A stretch of 64,000 nucleotides of DNA from Bolinopsis microptera. Its lineage: Eukaryota; Ctenophora; Tentaculata; Lobata; Bolinopsidae. The position numbers and the translations under genes are program-made. Within the stretch, counting starts at the first letter, position 1. Each line of letters starts with the position of its first letter. This document shows positions 46,616-58,645 of the stretch, piece by piece. The notes beneath the pieces are model-generated. The model saw only the letters and a program-made list of their open reading frames with translations, was not told the origin of the DNA and made no database searches. Location of the stretch: positions 3,362,536-3,426,535 of the forward strand of contig NC_087083.1 of NCBI RefSeq assembly GCF_026151205.1, written 5' to 3'.

Positions 46616-47490
46616 TAAATCGAATGTCGTGAAGTTTTGCTTACTAACAAGCTGCACCAGAAAACGTTCCAATACGAACAAAACGTCGTGTTTTTACAGA
46701 TAATCTAATAATGATATTTCAGAACTGAGCGGAATCTACAAAACCATCCTCTCTCACTTTCACTTGACACTAATAAAGTGTTAATAATGAGACTCTCTCT
46801 CTCTGTTCTGGTTAACGGTTTCTGGCCTCCTACTTAAAAGAGGGAGGTCTTATCACCGTGCCCACAGAATGCAACTCCTGCTAGCTGCATGCCAGGACTC
46901 CCAAAGTATATACGAAATCATAAATAATAAATATCAATGCAACAGACCTCTGGAGTCTGATGATAATAAGTACGGAAGTGGGGCTGCAAATTAATGAAGT
47001 GTAAAAATGGGGGCGTGGGTTTAATTCATTACCCTGCTACTACCAGGATTATAGGTTCATTGTTCATGTTATCATGGTAACAAAACTCACTGAACCTGAG
47101 AAAATGCTTGTGATTCTGGTAGCCATGGCAAGACACGGCCCTGAATAACCATGGGAACAAAGCATACCATACTCACAAAGAATTTAAATTATCTGGGTAG
47201 GTAAATAACCATGGTAACAAAAGCAAATTAGGGATAAATATACGTAAATTAAAAGTGAACGAAAAAGCAAACAAAAGGTTAATTTTCCTGGTGAAACGAC
47301 GTGAAGAGAAAATGAAATTGATTGATTGAGGATGTTTAGATGTTTAATGTTTATACATACAACAAATACTATATATTGTACAGTGTAATCGCTATAAAAT
47401 ACAACATTGTACAGTAGCTAAGCGTAGTTTAGGCTATTTTCCAATTACTGTATAAAGGCTTGTGTAGCAACATTCACTTGGATTGTGCAA
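46616..47490. other. Nothing recognised
   Basis: AT-rich sequence with scattered CCATGGTAAC motifs at 47075, 47126, 47150 and 47208. No exon or RNA gene seen. Confidence 0.5.
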
Positions 47491-47496
47491 AGGAGC

Positions 47497-48455
47497 TTGC
47501 ACTGTACAGACAAGATTACCTGTAATGTACAGCCAAGATTACCTGTAATGTACAGACAAGATTACCTGTAATGTACAGACAAGATTACCTGTAATGTACA
47601 GACAAGATTACCTGTAATGTACAGACAAGATTACCTGTAATGTACAGACAAGATTACCTGTAATGTACAGACAAGATTACCTGTAATGTACAGACAAGAT
47701 TACCCGCAATGTACAGACAAGATTACCTGTGATGTACAGATAAGATTACCCGCAATGTACAGACACGATTACCTGTGATGTACGGACAAGATTACCTGCA
47801 ATGTACAGACAAGATTACCCGCAATGTACAGACAAGATTACCTGTGATGTACAGAAAAGATTAACTGTAATGTACAGACAAGATTACCTGTAATGTACAA
47901 ACAAGATTATCTGTAATGTACAGACACAATTACCTGCAATGTACAGACAAGATTACCTGTAATGTACAGACAAGATTACCTGTAATGTACAGACAAGATT
48001 ACCCGCAATGTACAGACAAGATTACCTGTAATGTACAGACAAGATTACCTGTAATGTACAGACAAGATTACCTGCAATGTACAGACAAGATTACCTTTAA
48101 TGTACAGACAAGATTACCTGTAATGTACAGACAAGATTACCTTTAATGTACAGACAAGATTACCTGTAATGTACAGACAAGATTACCCGCAATGTACAGA
48201 CAAGATTACCCGCAATGTACAGACAAGATTACCTGTAATGTACAGACAAGATTACCTGTAATGTACAGACAATATTACCTGTAATGTACAGACAAGATTA
48301 CCTGTAATGTACAGACAAGATTACCTGTAATGTACAGACAAGATTACCTATAATGTACAGACAAGACTACCCACAATGTACAGACAAGATTACCTTTAAT
48401 GTACAGACAAGATTACCTGTAATGTAAAGACAAGATTACCTGTAATGTACAGAGC
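47497..48455. repeat. 23-bp array AATGTACAGACAAGATTACCTGT
   Basis: About 41 copies with CCTGT, CCCGC and CCTTT variants. Confidence 0.95.
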
Positions 48456-49340
48456 ATACACACAGCATCAATTTTAATAAACTCGTTTACCTGATTAGCT
48501 ATTATTTAATTAACTAACACCCTCATAACCTGGTAACCTTGGTAACGCCCTCATTTTACTTGGTCAGCTCTCGTTATATGCTCTCATTATACTCCCCTAA
48601 TAGAATTAGGCTATTAGCACGTCGAGCCCAAGAAATACTGAACAATTGCTCATTTGACTAAACACAGGGTATAATAATGTAACAATGGTAACGTGTATTA
48701 ATTGCAGCTGTGATGGTAGGTAGCAGCCAAAACCCCATTAATAAGTAACAAATTATTGCAGATTCTACAGACCGAAAAGTATAATGCTCCAATCACCCGA
48801 GTCAACTCTTGTGTAAAACAAACGGCTAATTTGTAGAATGAAAGGAACTGCAAGTTTCTGAAAGCTACGGGCTAAAGGCACTTAAAGCCCAATTGAGTAC
48901 TTAAAATGTATAGTCTAGTATAATCAGACGGAAGTATAGATTCGAGAGTTCTGCAAGAAACATTTCGTAGAAATTTATTCGTAACAATAGTTCTGCACAG
49001 CAAAAAAAAAGAAGAACGTTCAATTTGTGCCAACGCACAGAAAACTAGCTGGGACGATTGTATTCAGAGGGAGAAATACCACCCGATTACAGCGTTCGAG
49101 AATAATCTTTATTTACAAATGGCAAAACAGAAGCATACGAAACGAATGCAAAAAAGAGATTCTACCGGTCCTGTTCTCTATCCAGATAAACTATCACTTC
49201 ATTACGAACCGCATTCCTCAGTCAGCCAGGCTAGTTGTCATGGTCACCAGGCTAGGTATTTCCGGGCAAATGCGCGTGAAGGTCGTCGGATTATTTCAGC
49301 AACTGCAATATTCATTCCATCTTCTTAGTTCGGTATCAAG
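48456..49340. other. Nothing recognised
   Basis: No tandem array. Overlapping plus-strand frames of 69-105 codons at 49027-49344 have no recognisable domain and no codon pattern that I trust. Confidence 0.45.
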
Positions 49341-49359
49341 CTGATCGTGAACTTGTCCT

Positions 49360-49470
49360 ACCACTGATTGGTTGTTATCTGGTCACGTGCGCGTTGCCAT
49401 GGTCATGTGCGCGTAACTGTGATCACGTGGGCGTTACTGTCGTGATGGGCACGTGACTAGTGATTTAGAT
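49360..49470. promoter_or_regulatory. Cluster of CACGTG-type E-boxes and an ATTGG box
   Basis: ATTGG (inverted CCAAT), GTCACGTGCGCG, GTTGCCATGG, CATGTGCGCG, ATCACGTGGGCG and GGGCACGTGAC occur within about 110 bp. GC content is higher than the surroundings. Promoter-like, target gene unknown. Confidence 0.4.
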
Positions 49471-50044
49471 ATGGTACGCTTGTACTTTGTAGTTAAGGAA
49501 CTAGACACATTTCTTGTACGGTTGTGTTTGATGCTGGTTATTTTGTAATTGCAGCCTTTTTGTGGTCCGGAAGTTTCTGGCAGAATACAGATTTGGGCGG
49601 GAATTTACGTGTATTTTAATTGCATTACTGGTTGGATTTTTGCCCGACTTTTTATTTTATGATATCAGCTGTTATACTACAATTTATTCTCGCCGGTGAA
49701 TCAAGAACTGCAAATGATTGAACTATTCCTCCCTTCCCTCCCTTTTGCTTTTGGTTCACTGATTGTTCTGTTTCTGTATTGTTGGGGGTGGGCCCGGGTG
49801 GGTGGTCTTCAACTTATGGAACTAAAAACTGGACTGACGGCAGATCCGCTCAGACAGAGCAGGTTTTAGTACCGGAAATTTCTTCTGTTCCCTAGATTTT
49901 TCCTCAAGTGTTTCCCATATATATTTTTCTGAATGTGCCCCAAGTTATTTTGCCCCCCCCCCCGCCCCACGTTCCACAAGTTTGGTTAGATCCAGATTCC
50001 CGCCCCGAATAAGGATTGGACCGAAAAAACGCTAATCTGGAGAA

Positions 50045-50142
50045 AAGGGTCACCAGGGTTACCAGGGTCACCAGGGTCACCAGGGTCACCAGGGTTACCA
50101 GGGTTACCAGGGTTACCAGGGTTACCAGGGTTAGTGGTTACC
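50045..50142. repeat. 9-bp array (GGGTTACCA)n / (GGGTCACCA)n
   Basis: About ten nonamers. Confidence 0.92.
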
Positions 50143-50329
50143 AGGAGATATATTGCTCAGTGGAGGAGACATCACATGTACATTCAACATATTTATATTT
50201 AATATAGTTAGTAGTTACAATGTATAAATATGCTCTATTAGCAAATTAGATTAAACATACCGGAAATCGGATTTATTAGGCAGATTAATTTGGAACTAGT
50301 TATAAATACCCAGTACATGTGATGATTGT

Positions 50330-50402
50330 ACATAATTAAGGTTAGTTAATATTAGTTAATATTGGTTGATATATTAGTTAATATTAGTTAATATTAGTTA
50401 AC
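50330..50402. repeat. TTAGTTAATA repeats
   Basis: Six or seven copies of TTAGTTAATA with minor variants. Confidence 0.85.
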
Positions 50403-50482
50403 AGACTTCCTACTTTTTAAATTGCTGACTGGATAATACTTTCAGCACTACTACATATATATAATATATATATTATATATAT

Positions 50483-50525
50483 CCATAGACACAGTGTTTC
50501 GTCCTATTAGGACTCATCAGTATGG
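50483..50525 (-). ncRNA. Hammerhead ribozyme (type I), Penelope-associated
   Basis: The minus strand reads CCATA, CTGATGA, GTCC-TAATA-GGAC, GAA, ACAC-T-GTGT, C, TATGG. This supplies every core element: the CUGAUGA and GAAA boxes, a 4-bp stem II, a short stem III and the GUC-type cleavage position (here U-C), with a perfect 5-bp stem I (CCAUA/UAUGG). Such minimal type I hammerheads are known from Penelope-like elements. It lies at the start of the endonuclease fragment but on the opposite strand. Confidence 0.88.
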
Positions 50526-51166
50526 CTCAAATCATCAGGGTTGGTTTTGCCGATATATTATTAATATATATATATAGAGAGAAAACAACTGCAAGCCAGA
50601 TCCAGGAACCAGACTCCGAAAGTCTAAGGGCGGTTCCCGGGGCTGTCGACCCAGGGTGCCATGCTTGTGGTAAATGTTATGTTTGTAAGCAAAATTTCCT
50701 GTCCCCCTGTTCCAATTTTAGTAGTCACCATTCTAAACAAGTTTTCCCTATAACTAAGTATATATCTTGTCAGAGTTATAACCTCATTTATTTAATGGAG
50801 TGTAAGACTTGTAAACAGTCGTATGTCGGTTATACTACCTCAAATCTCCCTAAGAGATTCTCTAACCATAAGAGTCACATAAAGAAAGGTATAAGAAGTT
50901 GTAAATTAGTTAACCATTTTTTAGATATTGATCATGATTTAGATTTTAGTACCATGGCCTCCTATAATTCCTCACTTAGTAAGCACCTTTCTGTCATTAT
51001 AGTAGACGCTTTAGTATTTGAGCCTAATATTAGTAAAGCAGACAAAGAAAAGGCTATGGAAGCTAGAGAGGGGTTCTACCAGACCCAATTGAAAACCCTT
51101 GAACGGTTTGGGGGTATGAACACCCTTGATAGTAACCATCTACTTTTTAAATCTGCCGGAGCTTAG
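50522..51166 (+). pseudogene. Penelope-type GIY-YIG endonuclease fragment
   Basis: Cysteine-rich linker CHACGKCYVCKQNFLSPC precedes LIYLMECKTCKQSYVGYTTS (GIY and YVG motifs), then LPKRFSNHKSHIKKG and a C-terminal EAREGFYQTQLKTL helix. Only about 30% similar by eye to the copy at 16705-17730, so a different Penelope lineage. The first codons are probably not a true N-terminus. Confidence 0.88.
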
Positions 51167-51500
51167 TTTTAATTTTAGTATATTTTGTAGATTTTATTTA
51201 GTTATACCATTATTCCAGAGACGTGCATATTACATTTTTTACTTAAGTATAAATTTTACAGGTTTTTGTTGTGATTTTAAGTGATTTTGCGAGAATCAGT
51301 TATCAGTATTTAGATAAGAGATAAGATAAGAGTACATTTTTAACGGCTTTCAGTTTCTTTTTTAAATTTCAGTTCATCAGATTTTCCCACTGCTTTTAGT
51401 TTGTATTTATTCTCAATTGTATATGATTCGTATTTGTTGTAGTTACTTTAATGATATAATTTCTCAGAATTGATGTAAATAAACGATGCAAAGACTTTCG
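50522..51500 (+). mobile_element. Second Penelope-like element relic
   Basis: Contains a GIY-YIG endonuclease frame (50522-51166) and a 3' tail to about 51500 with AATAAA near 51478. The reverse transcriptase is missing. It adjoins the hammerhead ribozyme on its left. Confidence 0.8.
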
Positions 51501-51704
51501 AAGATCTAATCACAACCGCTTTCTTTTATTGTGTAGAAGTCCAGCCATGAAATATATATATATATATTATATAAGTAATAAATAGTTGTTGCTTGGTTTC
51601 CCAAAGAGAGTGCTCGACTGCGGTTAAGCAGGAGCATTATAATTCCAACAATTGAAACAAATCAAATTGGCGGGCAAACGATCCGTTTCATGATATGTTT
51701 AAAA

Positions 51705-51740
51705 CAATACCAATCATCAGTGCCCTGATGATTGGTATTG
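51705..51740. repeat. Perfect 16-bp stem hairpin
   Basis: CAATACCAATCATCAG and CTGATGATTGGTATTG separated by TGCC. Confidence 0.9.
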
Positions 51741-51984
51741 TCGAATTATATATATTATATATATATATAACAAATGATATAACAAATGATACATGTATGA
51801 ATGGAAAAACTAGAAATTAGGAGAAAAAATTATTTTAAAAAGAGTACTAACTATTTAACCAACTATTTAACTGATATTCTAATTATCACAACGTATCATG
51901 ACTTGCTCTAATCTGACTAAAATGTTAGACCATTGGAAGAAGTAGATTGAAAGCGCACAAATCAATTGCGGGGAGGCATGAATT

Positions 51985-52060
51985 AATCCTGGTAACCCTG
52001 GTAACCCTGGTAACTGTGGTAACTCTGGTAACCCTGGTAACCCTGGTAACTCGCACAAGG
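51985..52060. repeat. 9-bp array (CCTGGTAAC)n
   Basis: Seven to eight nonamers. The same nonamer recurs at 52248-52290. Confidence 0.9.
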
Positions 52061-52247
52061 GAAAAAGAAGTTGTCAACAAAAAGAGGAGAAAAGCTTTAA
52101 ATTAAGGTAAAACTAAAATAACCGGATGAGAAAAGTGTTAAATTAAGGTAAAACTAAAATAGCCCTTCCTGGAGCAGTACCAAACAGTTAGCACTGTCAG
52201 AGAATACAGGTCAGTATGTATATACTGTCATTCTCCCCGTGTAATTG

Positions 52248-52290
52248 CCCTGGTAACCCTGGTAACCCTGGTAACCCTGGTAACCCTGGC
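52248..52290. repeat. 9-bp array (CCTGGTAAC)n
   Basis: Four to five nonamers, same unit as 51985-52060. Confidence 0.88.
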
Positions 52291-52671
52291 ATTAACTCGG
52301 CTACCGGTATTGTTCACACTCACCCAGAGGAACGAGCAGATGCATTAATTATGCTTAATTTGCGGTCATAATCTTAATTTAGTTTTCCAGTTATTCAAAA
52401 ATATGCATACCTTTAATAAAGAAATAGAATATGTCCAAATTACATCAAAATTAGCTAGTATGAAATTCAGGAATATCGTCAGATAAGGCACGGTCACATT
52501 ATATTTATATAATGTTGTTTATAACTGGTGATTTTATAATTCCATGTAAATGCTTGGTTGATATGTCGAAAATTGGAAAATTACTGCGCTACACTCGCTA
52601 ACACTAACAGTCAGAATGCAGATTATAAAAAACAGTATATTAAAGTCTGATGGAGTAAGGTAACCACTAAC

Positions 52672-52917
52672 CATGGTGACCCTGGTAACCCTGGTAACCC
52701 TGGTGACCCTGGTGACCCTGGTAACCATGGTAACCCTGGTAACCCTGGTGACCCTGGTAACCCTGGTAACCCTGGTAACCTTGGTAACCCTGGTAACCTT
52801 GGTAACCCTGGTAACCCTGGTAACCTTGGTAACCCTGGTAACCCTGGTGACACTGGTAACCCTGGTTACCCTGGTTACTCTGGTAACCCTGGTAACCCTG
52901 GTAACCCTGGGTAACCC
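52672..52917. repeat. 9-bp array (CCTGGTAAC)n
   Basis: About 27 nonamers. Collagen-like GLP reading in one frame is an artefact of the 9-bp period. Confidence 0.94.
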
Positions 52918-53432
52918 CAGAATAGACACAGAGCAGCTGCTGACCTAGATAGTACAGTATAGACAAGATTTAAGATTACTGTACTGTATATACTACTGTA
53001 TATAGTATATATATATATATATACAGTACTGTGGCATGACTCACTAGAGATTAGTGACGCTGTGTCAATACTATTCCAGTCAGAGTGTAGATTAGTGTAG
53101 ATTATAATGGCTGATATCTAGACAAGTCAGCTTGCTTTCTTAATCCTTGATGACAACTTTATTACTATTCTCTTTCTGTGGCGGTTCTAAAATACTATTG
53201 CAGTAATTCTTTTCTCCTGATAATAACGATGTCAACAGCTTAACCAGTACATCAGATTTCCGTTTTTCAGATTTCAGAGCAAAAAACGGAAAAAACAAGC
53301 CAACAAGAATCAGAACAATCTAGATCTATGTTTAGTAGTAAGATCTGCACGGAGCCTTGCAGCTTCCTTGTTTAGCTAACCGTACAAATAGAGTCACTTA
53401 TAGGCACACATAACACCCAACACAAGTACATA

Positions 53433-53704
53433 TCAGGGTTACCAGGGTTACCAGGGTTACCAGGGTTACCAGGGTTACCAGGGTTACCAGGGTTACCAGG
53501 GTTACCAAGGTTACCAGGGTTACCAGGATTACCAGGGTTACCAGGGTTACCAAGGTTACCAGGGTTACCAGGGTTACCAGGGTTACCAGGGTTACCAAGG
53601 TTACCAGGATTACCAGGGTTACCAGGGTTACCAGGGTTACCAGGATTATCAGGGTTACCAGGGTTACCAGGGTTACCAGGGTTACCAGAGTTACCAGGGT
53701 TACT
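53433..53704. repeat. 9-bp array (GGTTACCAG)n, opposite orientation
   Basis: About 30 nonamers, inverse complement of the unit at 52672-52917, so the two arrays form a loose 1-kb inverted pair. Confidence 0.94.
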
Positions 53705-54404
53705 CAACACAACTACATACAAGTAACCAAATGAATGATGATAATGCGAGCATGTTACATTCCTCGGTGGAAGAAACAAAGGTTACAATGTTACAGCACG
53801 TGCGGGAGAGAATCAAGTCTTCATTATACTATTATAGTAAGTGTAGTTGTTCGTTTATAGCTGTAAACCAAATTAGCAGCATTAAACTCTGCTGTTAGAG
53901 CAGTGTTCAGAAGGAGAGGACATGTCTTGCCAAAACCTGTGTGAAGCTAGACAAGTTTGTGAGGTGACGATATTTGTAACCCTGGTAACCCTGGTAACCC
54001 TGATATTTGTAACTGAAACTACGAGAAAATGAGTTGCTATAGTGTGACATGTAACTAAACATTCTGGTGAAGATCCATGCAGTTACATTTACAGCAGCCA
54101 CGTCACCCTGCAAGTGTTACAGGGTAACACTTGCAATGTGAACAGCTCCACTTGCAATGTGAACAGCTTGAAAACGACCTTTTTAACACCAAGAAAACCA
54201 AGACACAGACAGGCTGATCTTCTTGAGATACACGAAATAACTATCTAGCAATGTTTAGCGGTTGTCGAATATAAAAAAATGAAAAGTTTAAATTACCTCG
54301 GTCAGAGATCAAGTCAACCGTACAGACAATTGTGCAATCAATATCATGGATACGTTTTAAAAAATGAACTGTGGAAAACCGGATTTAACGTCTTGTCATA
54401 AAAG

Positions 54405-54612
54405 AACCGAAAGAGGACAACAGGGGGAGAAAGAGGACAACAGGGGGAGAAAGAGGACAACAGGGAGAGAAAGAGGACAACAGGGGAGAAAGAGGGCTTT
54501 CTGATGAGGATTGAAAGAGGACAACAGGGGGAGAAAGAGGACAACAGGGGGAGAAAGAGGACAACAGGGGGAGAAAGAGGACAACAGGGGGAGAAAGAGG
54601 ACAACGAAGGGG
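54405..54612. repeat. 20-bp array GAAAGAGGACAACAGGGGGA
   Basis: About ten copies, interrupted once near 54500. Confidence 0.93.
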
Positions 54613-54833
54613 AGGGGGTTTAAAGTAAAACAACTGCTTGTCAGGAATCAAAATTACTTGATCTGTCCACATCTGCCAGATCACTGGAAGAGCGACAAAT
54701 AAATTCTCGAATTTAAAAGATGAAAACGAACGAACCTCACATTTTATTTAAAGGGAATTTGTACTACTGCTACTGCAGTGAAAATTAAAATAATATTTTA
54801 TCTCGAGGAACCAGCGATAAACGGCACATAATG

Positions 54834-54928
54834 ACTTGGTTAGGGTTAGGGTTAGTTTATCTAGTTTGTATAAGCGATAAAAGGCACATAATGACTTGGT
54901 TAGGGTTAGGGTTAGGGTTAGTTTATTT
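54834..54928. repeat. Interstitial telomere-like TTAGGG repeats
   Basis: Two tandem copies of a ~63-bp segment, each containing GGTTAGGGTTAGGG(TTAGGG)TTAG followed by TTTAT(C/T)TAGTTTGTATAAG. Confidence 0.88.
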
Positions 54929-55369
54929 AGTTTGTATAAGACAAAATATGAAATTGTAGTGTTCTTAATTCCTATGTCTAAATTCTAAACCACGAAATAG
55001 ACGAACATAAAGAATTAAGATGTTCGGATAAAAATGAAATATTGTTTAAAAATAAATTTAGGAATCCTCAAAAATGCAGGTTTACTGCACATGCTGCAAC
55101 CTCACAAGTGTATGCTAAGATCGGGATCTGTTCGGCTGTAAAGTTTGAAAGAATACAGACATTAGTACTTCTACTACTACTGTATAGCTCCTTATATGGG
55201 CATCACGTGATATTAGTACTTCTCCAGGTCTTCACTCTGACGCTGTATATTCTAGACTGTAAAGTTACAGGATCTGCAGTTTGAAAATTTTATAGAACAA
55301 CTCAAACAAACGTGATCAGTAATAAGAAAATGTGCAACAGACGTCCAGACGAGTAAGAAATAAAAAGAG

Positions 55370-55452
55370 TAGTGGTTACCAGGCGATTACCATAGTTACC
55401 AGGCGATTACCATGGTTACCAGGCGATTACCATGGTTACCAGGCGATTACTA
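55370..55452. repeat. 20-bp array GGTTACCAGGCGATTACCAT
   Basis: Four copies. Confidence 0.9.
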
Positions 55453-55579
55453 GACGTAGGTAAAACAAAGTACACTAGACATATGTATTGAGGGAGTGAT
55501 GCAGGCTGTAAAGGAAGAGCAAGCCACTGTGTACATGTCTATACTGATCCAAGGAGTCAAGCTTCCAGCATTATATAGT

Positions 55580-57177
55580 AAGTAACTCAACCTCGCTCGT
55601 AATTGGTCCAAATTAGAGCACATCCTGAATTATAGGCCTGCAATTACTGGTTACCGACTGCATACTGCTTATACTACTGTATAGCTCCTTATTTAGGTAG
55701 CACGTGAATTATAGGCCTGCAATTACTGGTTACCGACTGCATACTGCTACTGTATAGCTCCTTATTTAGGCAGCACGTGAATTATAAGCCTGCAATTACT
55801 AGTTACCGACTGCATACTGCTTATACCACTGTATAGCTCCTTATTTAGGTAGCACGTGAATTATAAGCCTGCAATTACTGGTTACTGACTGCATGCTGCT
55901 ACTGTATAGCTCCTTATTTAGGTAGCACGTGAATTATAAGCCTGCAATTACTGGTTACTGACTGCATGCTGCTACTGTATAGCTCCTTATTTAGGCAGCA
56001 CGTGAATTATAAGCCTGCAATTACTAGTTACCGACTGCATACTGCTTATACCACTGTATAGCTCCTTATTTAGGTAGCACGTGAATTATAAGCCTGCAAT
56101 TACTGGTTACTGACTGCATGCTGCTACTGTATAGCTCCTTATTTAGGTAGCACGTGAATTATAAGCCTGCAATTACTGGTTACTGACTGCATGCTGCTAC
56201 TGTATAGCTCCTTATTTAGGCAGCACGTGAATTATAAGCCTGCAATTACTAGTTACCGACTGCATACTGCTTATACCACTGTATAGCTCCTTATTTAGGT
56301 AGCACGTGAATTATAAGCCTGCAATTACTGGTTACTGACTGCATGCTGCTACTGTATAGCTCCTTATTTAGGTAGCACGTGAATTATAAGCCTGCAATTA
56401 CTGGTTACTGACTGCATGCTGCTACTGTATAGCTCCTTATTTAGGTAGCACGTGAATTATAAGCCTGCAATTACTGGTTACCGACTACATACTGCTTATA
56501 CTACTGTATAGCTCCTTATTTAGGTAGCACGTGAATTATAAGCCTGCAATTACTGGTTACTGACTGCATACTGCTACTGTATAGCTCCTTATTTAGGCAG
56601 CACGTGAATTATAGGCCTGCAATTACTGGTTACTGACTGCATACTGCTACTGTATAGGTCCTTATTTAGGTAGCACGTGAATTATAAGCCTGCAATTACT
56701 GGTTACTGACTGCATACTGCTTATACTACTGTATAGCTCCTTATTTAGGTAGCACGTGAATTATAAGCCTGCAATTACTGGTTACTGACTGTATACTGCT
56801 ACTGTATAGCTCCTTATTTAGGCAGCACGTGAATTATAGGCCTGCAATTACTGGTTACTGACTGCATACTGCTACTGTATAGCTCCTTATTTAGGTAGCA
56901 CGTGAATTATAAGCCTGCAATTACTGGTTACTGACTGCATACTGCTTATACTACTGTATAGCTCCTTATTTAGGTAGCACGTGAATTATAAACCTGCAAT
57001 TACTGGTTACTGACTGCATACTGCTACTGTATAGCTCCTTATTTAGGTAGCACGTGAATTATAAGCCTGCAATTACTGGTTACTGACTGCATACTGCTAC
57101 TGTATAGCTCCTTATTTAGGTAGCACGTGAATTATAAGCCTGCAATTACTGGTTACCGATTGCATACTGCTACTGTA
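55580..57177. repeat. 66-72-bp satellite-like array
   Basis: About 22 copies of a unit with TGTATAGCTCCTTATTTAGG, TAGCACGTGAATTATAAGCC and TGCAATTACTGGTTACTGAC. Two length forms alternate (GCTACTG versus GCTTATACTACTG). It continues at 57703-57825 after a MITE insertion. Confidence 0.95.
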
Positions 57178-57179
57178 TA

Positions 57180-57702
57180 CCTTACAAGACTTTTTTGTGG
57201 CGGACCAATTTGCGACGACCGAAATTTTGGCGGTCCGAAAATATGGCGAAATTGAACAAAAACCGTCACATTTCGGACGTCACAGAAAATAAGGGTATTT
57301 TTCATCATTTTTTGTGACAGTAAGCAGTAAGGAAATTTCTGAAATTCGGTAAAATCATGTTCAAACTTAGTCTGTATTAAGACTGTAAGACTTTCATGTT
57401 AGCACATAATATACATGTATTTTAATGCAAATTTAAACTGTATTGCTTGACATTCAATTCGTCATTGGTGTGGTGATAATTTGTAATTGTCCCAAGGGCA
57501 AGATGCCAGAATTTATTTATTTATTTTACTTGATATTACTTTTTAGAAACAAAATAAAGCAGTGAAGGCACAGTCATTGAAATAAGCTAAAATATAATGC
57601 GACGGATTCTATTACGACGACCGAAATTTTGACGGTCCGAAAATATGGCGAAATTTTCGGAAAACCGCCACATTTCGTACGTTATAAATATGTCTTGTAA
57701 GG
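57180..57702. mobile_element. 523-bp MITE with TA target duplication
   Basis: Ends CCTTACAAGAC and GTCTTGTAAGG, flanked by TA, inserted into a satellite unit whose empty form TGTATAGCTCC is seen in every neighbour. Near each end it has a direct ~68-bp copy around CGACGACCGAAATTTT. No coding sequence; TA duplication suggests a Tc1/mariner-type mobiliser. Confidence 0.9.
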
Positions 57703-57825
57703 TAGCTCCTTATTTAGGCCGCACGTGAATTATAAGCCTGCAATTACTGGTTACCGACTGCATACTGCTACTGTATAGCTCCTTATTTAGGTAGCACGTG
57801 AATTATAAGCCTGCAATTACTGGTC
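57703..57825. repeat. Continuation of 66-72-bp array
   Basis: Two more units after the MITE. Confidence 0.93.
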
Positions 57826-57965
57826 ACACACAAACAAGTCAGTCTGTCTAAAATTGGGGGTCACACACAAACAAGTCAGTCTGTCTAAAAGTGGGGTCAC
57901 ACACAAACAAGACAGTCTGTCTAAAAGTGGGGTCACACACAAACAAGTCGGTCTGTCTAAAAGTT
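57826..57965. repeat. 36-bp array with TCACACACAAACAAGTCAGT
   Basis: Four copies. Confidence 0.92.
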
Positions 57966-58479
57966 GTAACTTTCATCGCACCGTCATGCATCCGTCATGC
58001 ATCCTAATTTCTTAAGATAGTTACGAAAGATCAAAACAAATGAAGAAATAGCAAAAATAAGTTAAAATTAAGTTAAATTAAAAATAAGTACTGTATTAAA
58101 GCATTGACGGAGTATAGTCACACGACTGCTATTAGATAGCACAAGAAGACTGAAATTCATAATGTATTAGCAATAAAAGTCGGCTGTGTTGAAATTATAA
58201 AGTGTGTGTTAAAATCTGGAAAAAACTTTCAACACCGAGATAGGTTGAAGCACTTAGCAATCAATACGATACTACATGACGAGTTGTTAATCGTCTGATT
58301 TTCAACAAGTCTGGGTGGCGTGAGTTACTGGTCGAATTAGAAAGTAGAAGATTTGTAGAGACGTATAAGAGAAGTAGAGGAGTAGAAGATGAATAGAGGA
58401 GTAGATGAGAAGTAGAGGAGTAGAAGAGGAGTAAAAGAGGAGTTGCAGAGAGATCTTATTTAACCAGGCTTTAACCAGG

Positions 58480-58645
58480 AATGGTGGTTCCGTTACCAGG
58501 GGTTGAGTTCTATTACCAGGGGTTGAGTTCCGTTACCAGGGGTGGTAGTTCCGTTACCAGGGGTGGTAGTTCCGTTTACCAGGGGTTGAGTTCCGTTACC
58601 AGGGGTGGTAGTTCCGTTACCAGGGGTTGAGTTCTGCATTTACCA
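58480..58645. repeat. Array of GTTCCGTTACCAGGGGTGGTA
   Basis: About eight irregular units alternating GGGGTTGAGTTCCGTTACCA and GGGGTGGTAGTTCCGTTACCA. Confidence 0.9.

Noticed and set aside
49027-49344. Overlapping 105- and 69-codon frames on the plus strand
   Set aside because: No recognisable domain, no conserved partner, and no splice or promoter context that favours either frame.
52534-53779. Collagen-like GLP or NPG repeat frames
   Set aside because: Produced by the 9-bp CCTGGTAAC arrays in several frames; no flanking protein-like sequence.
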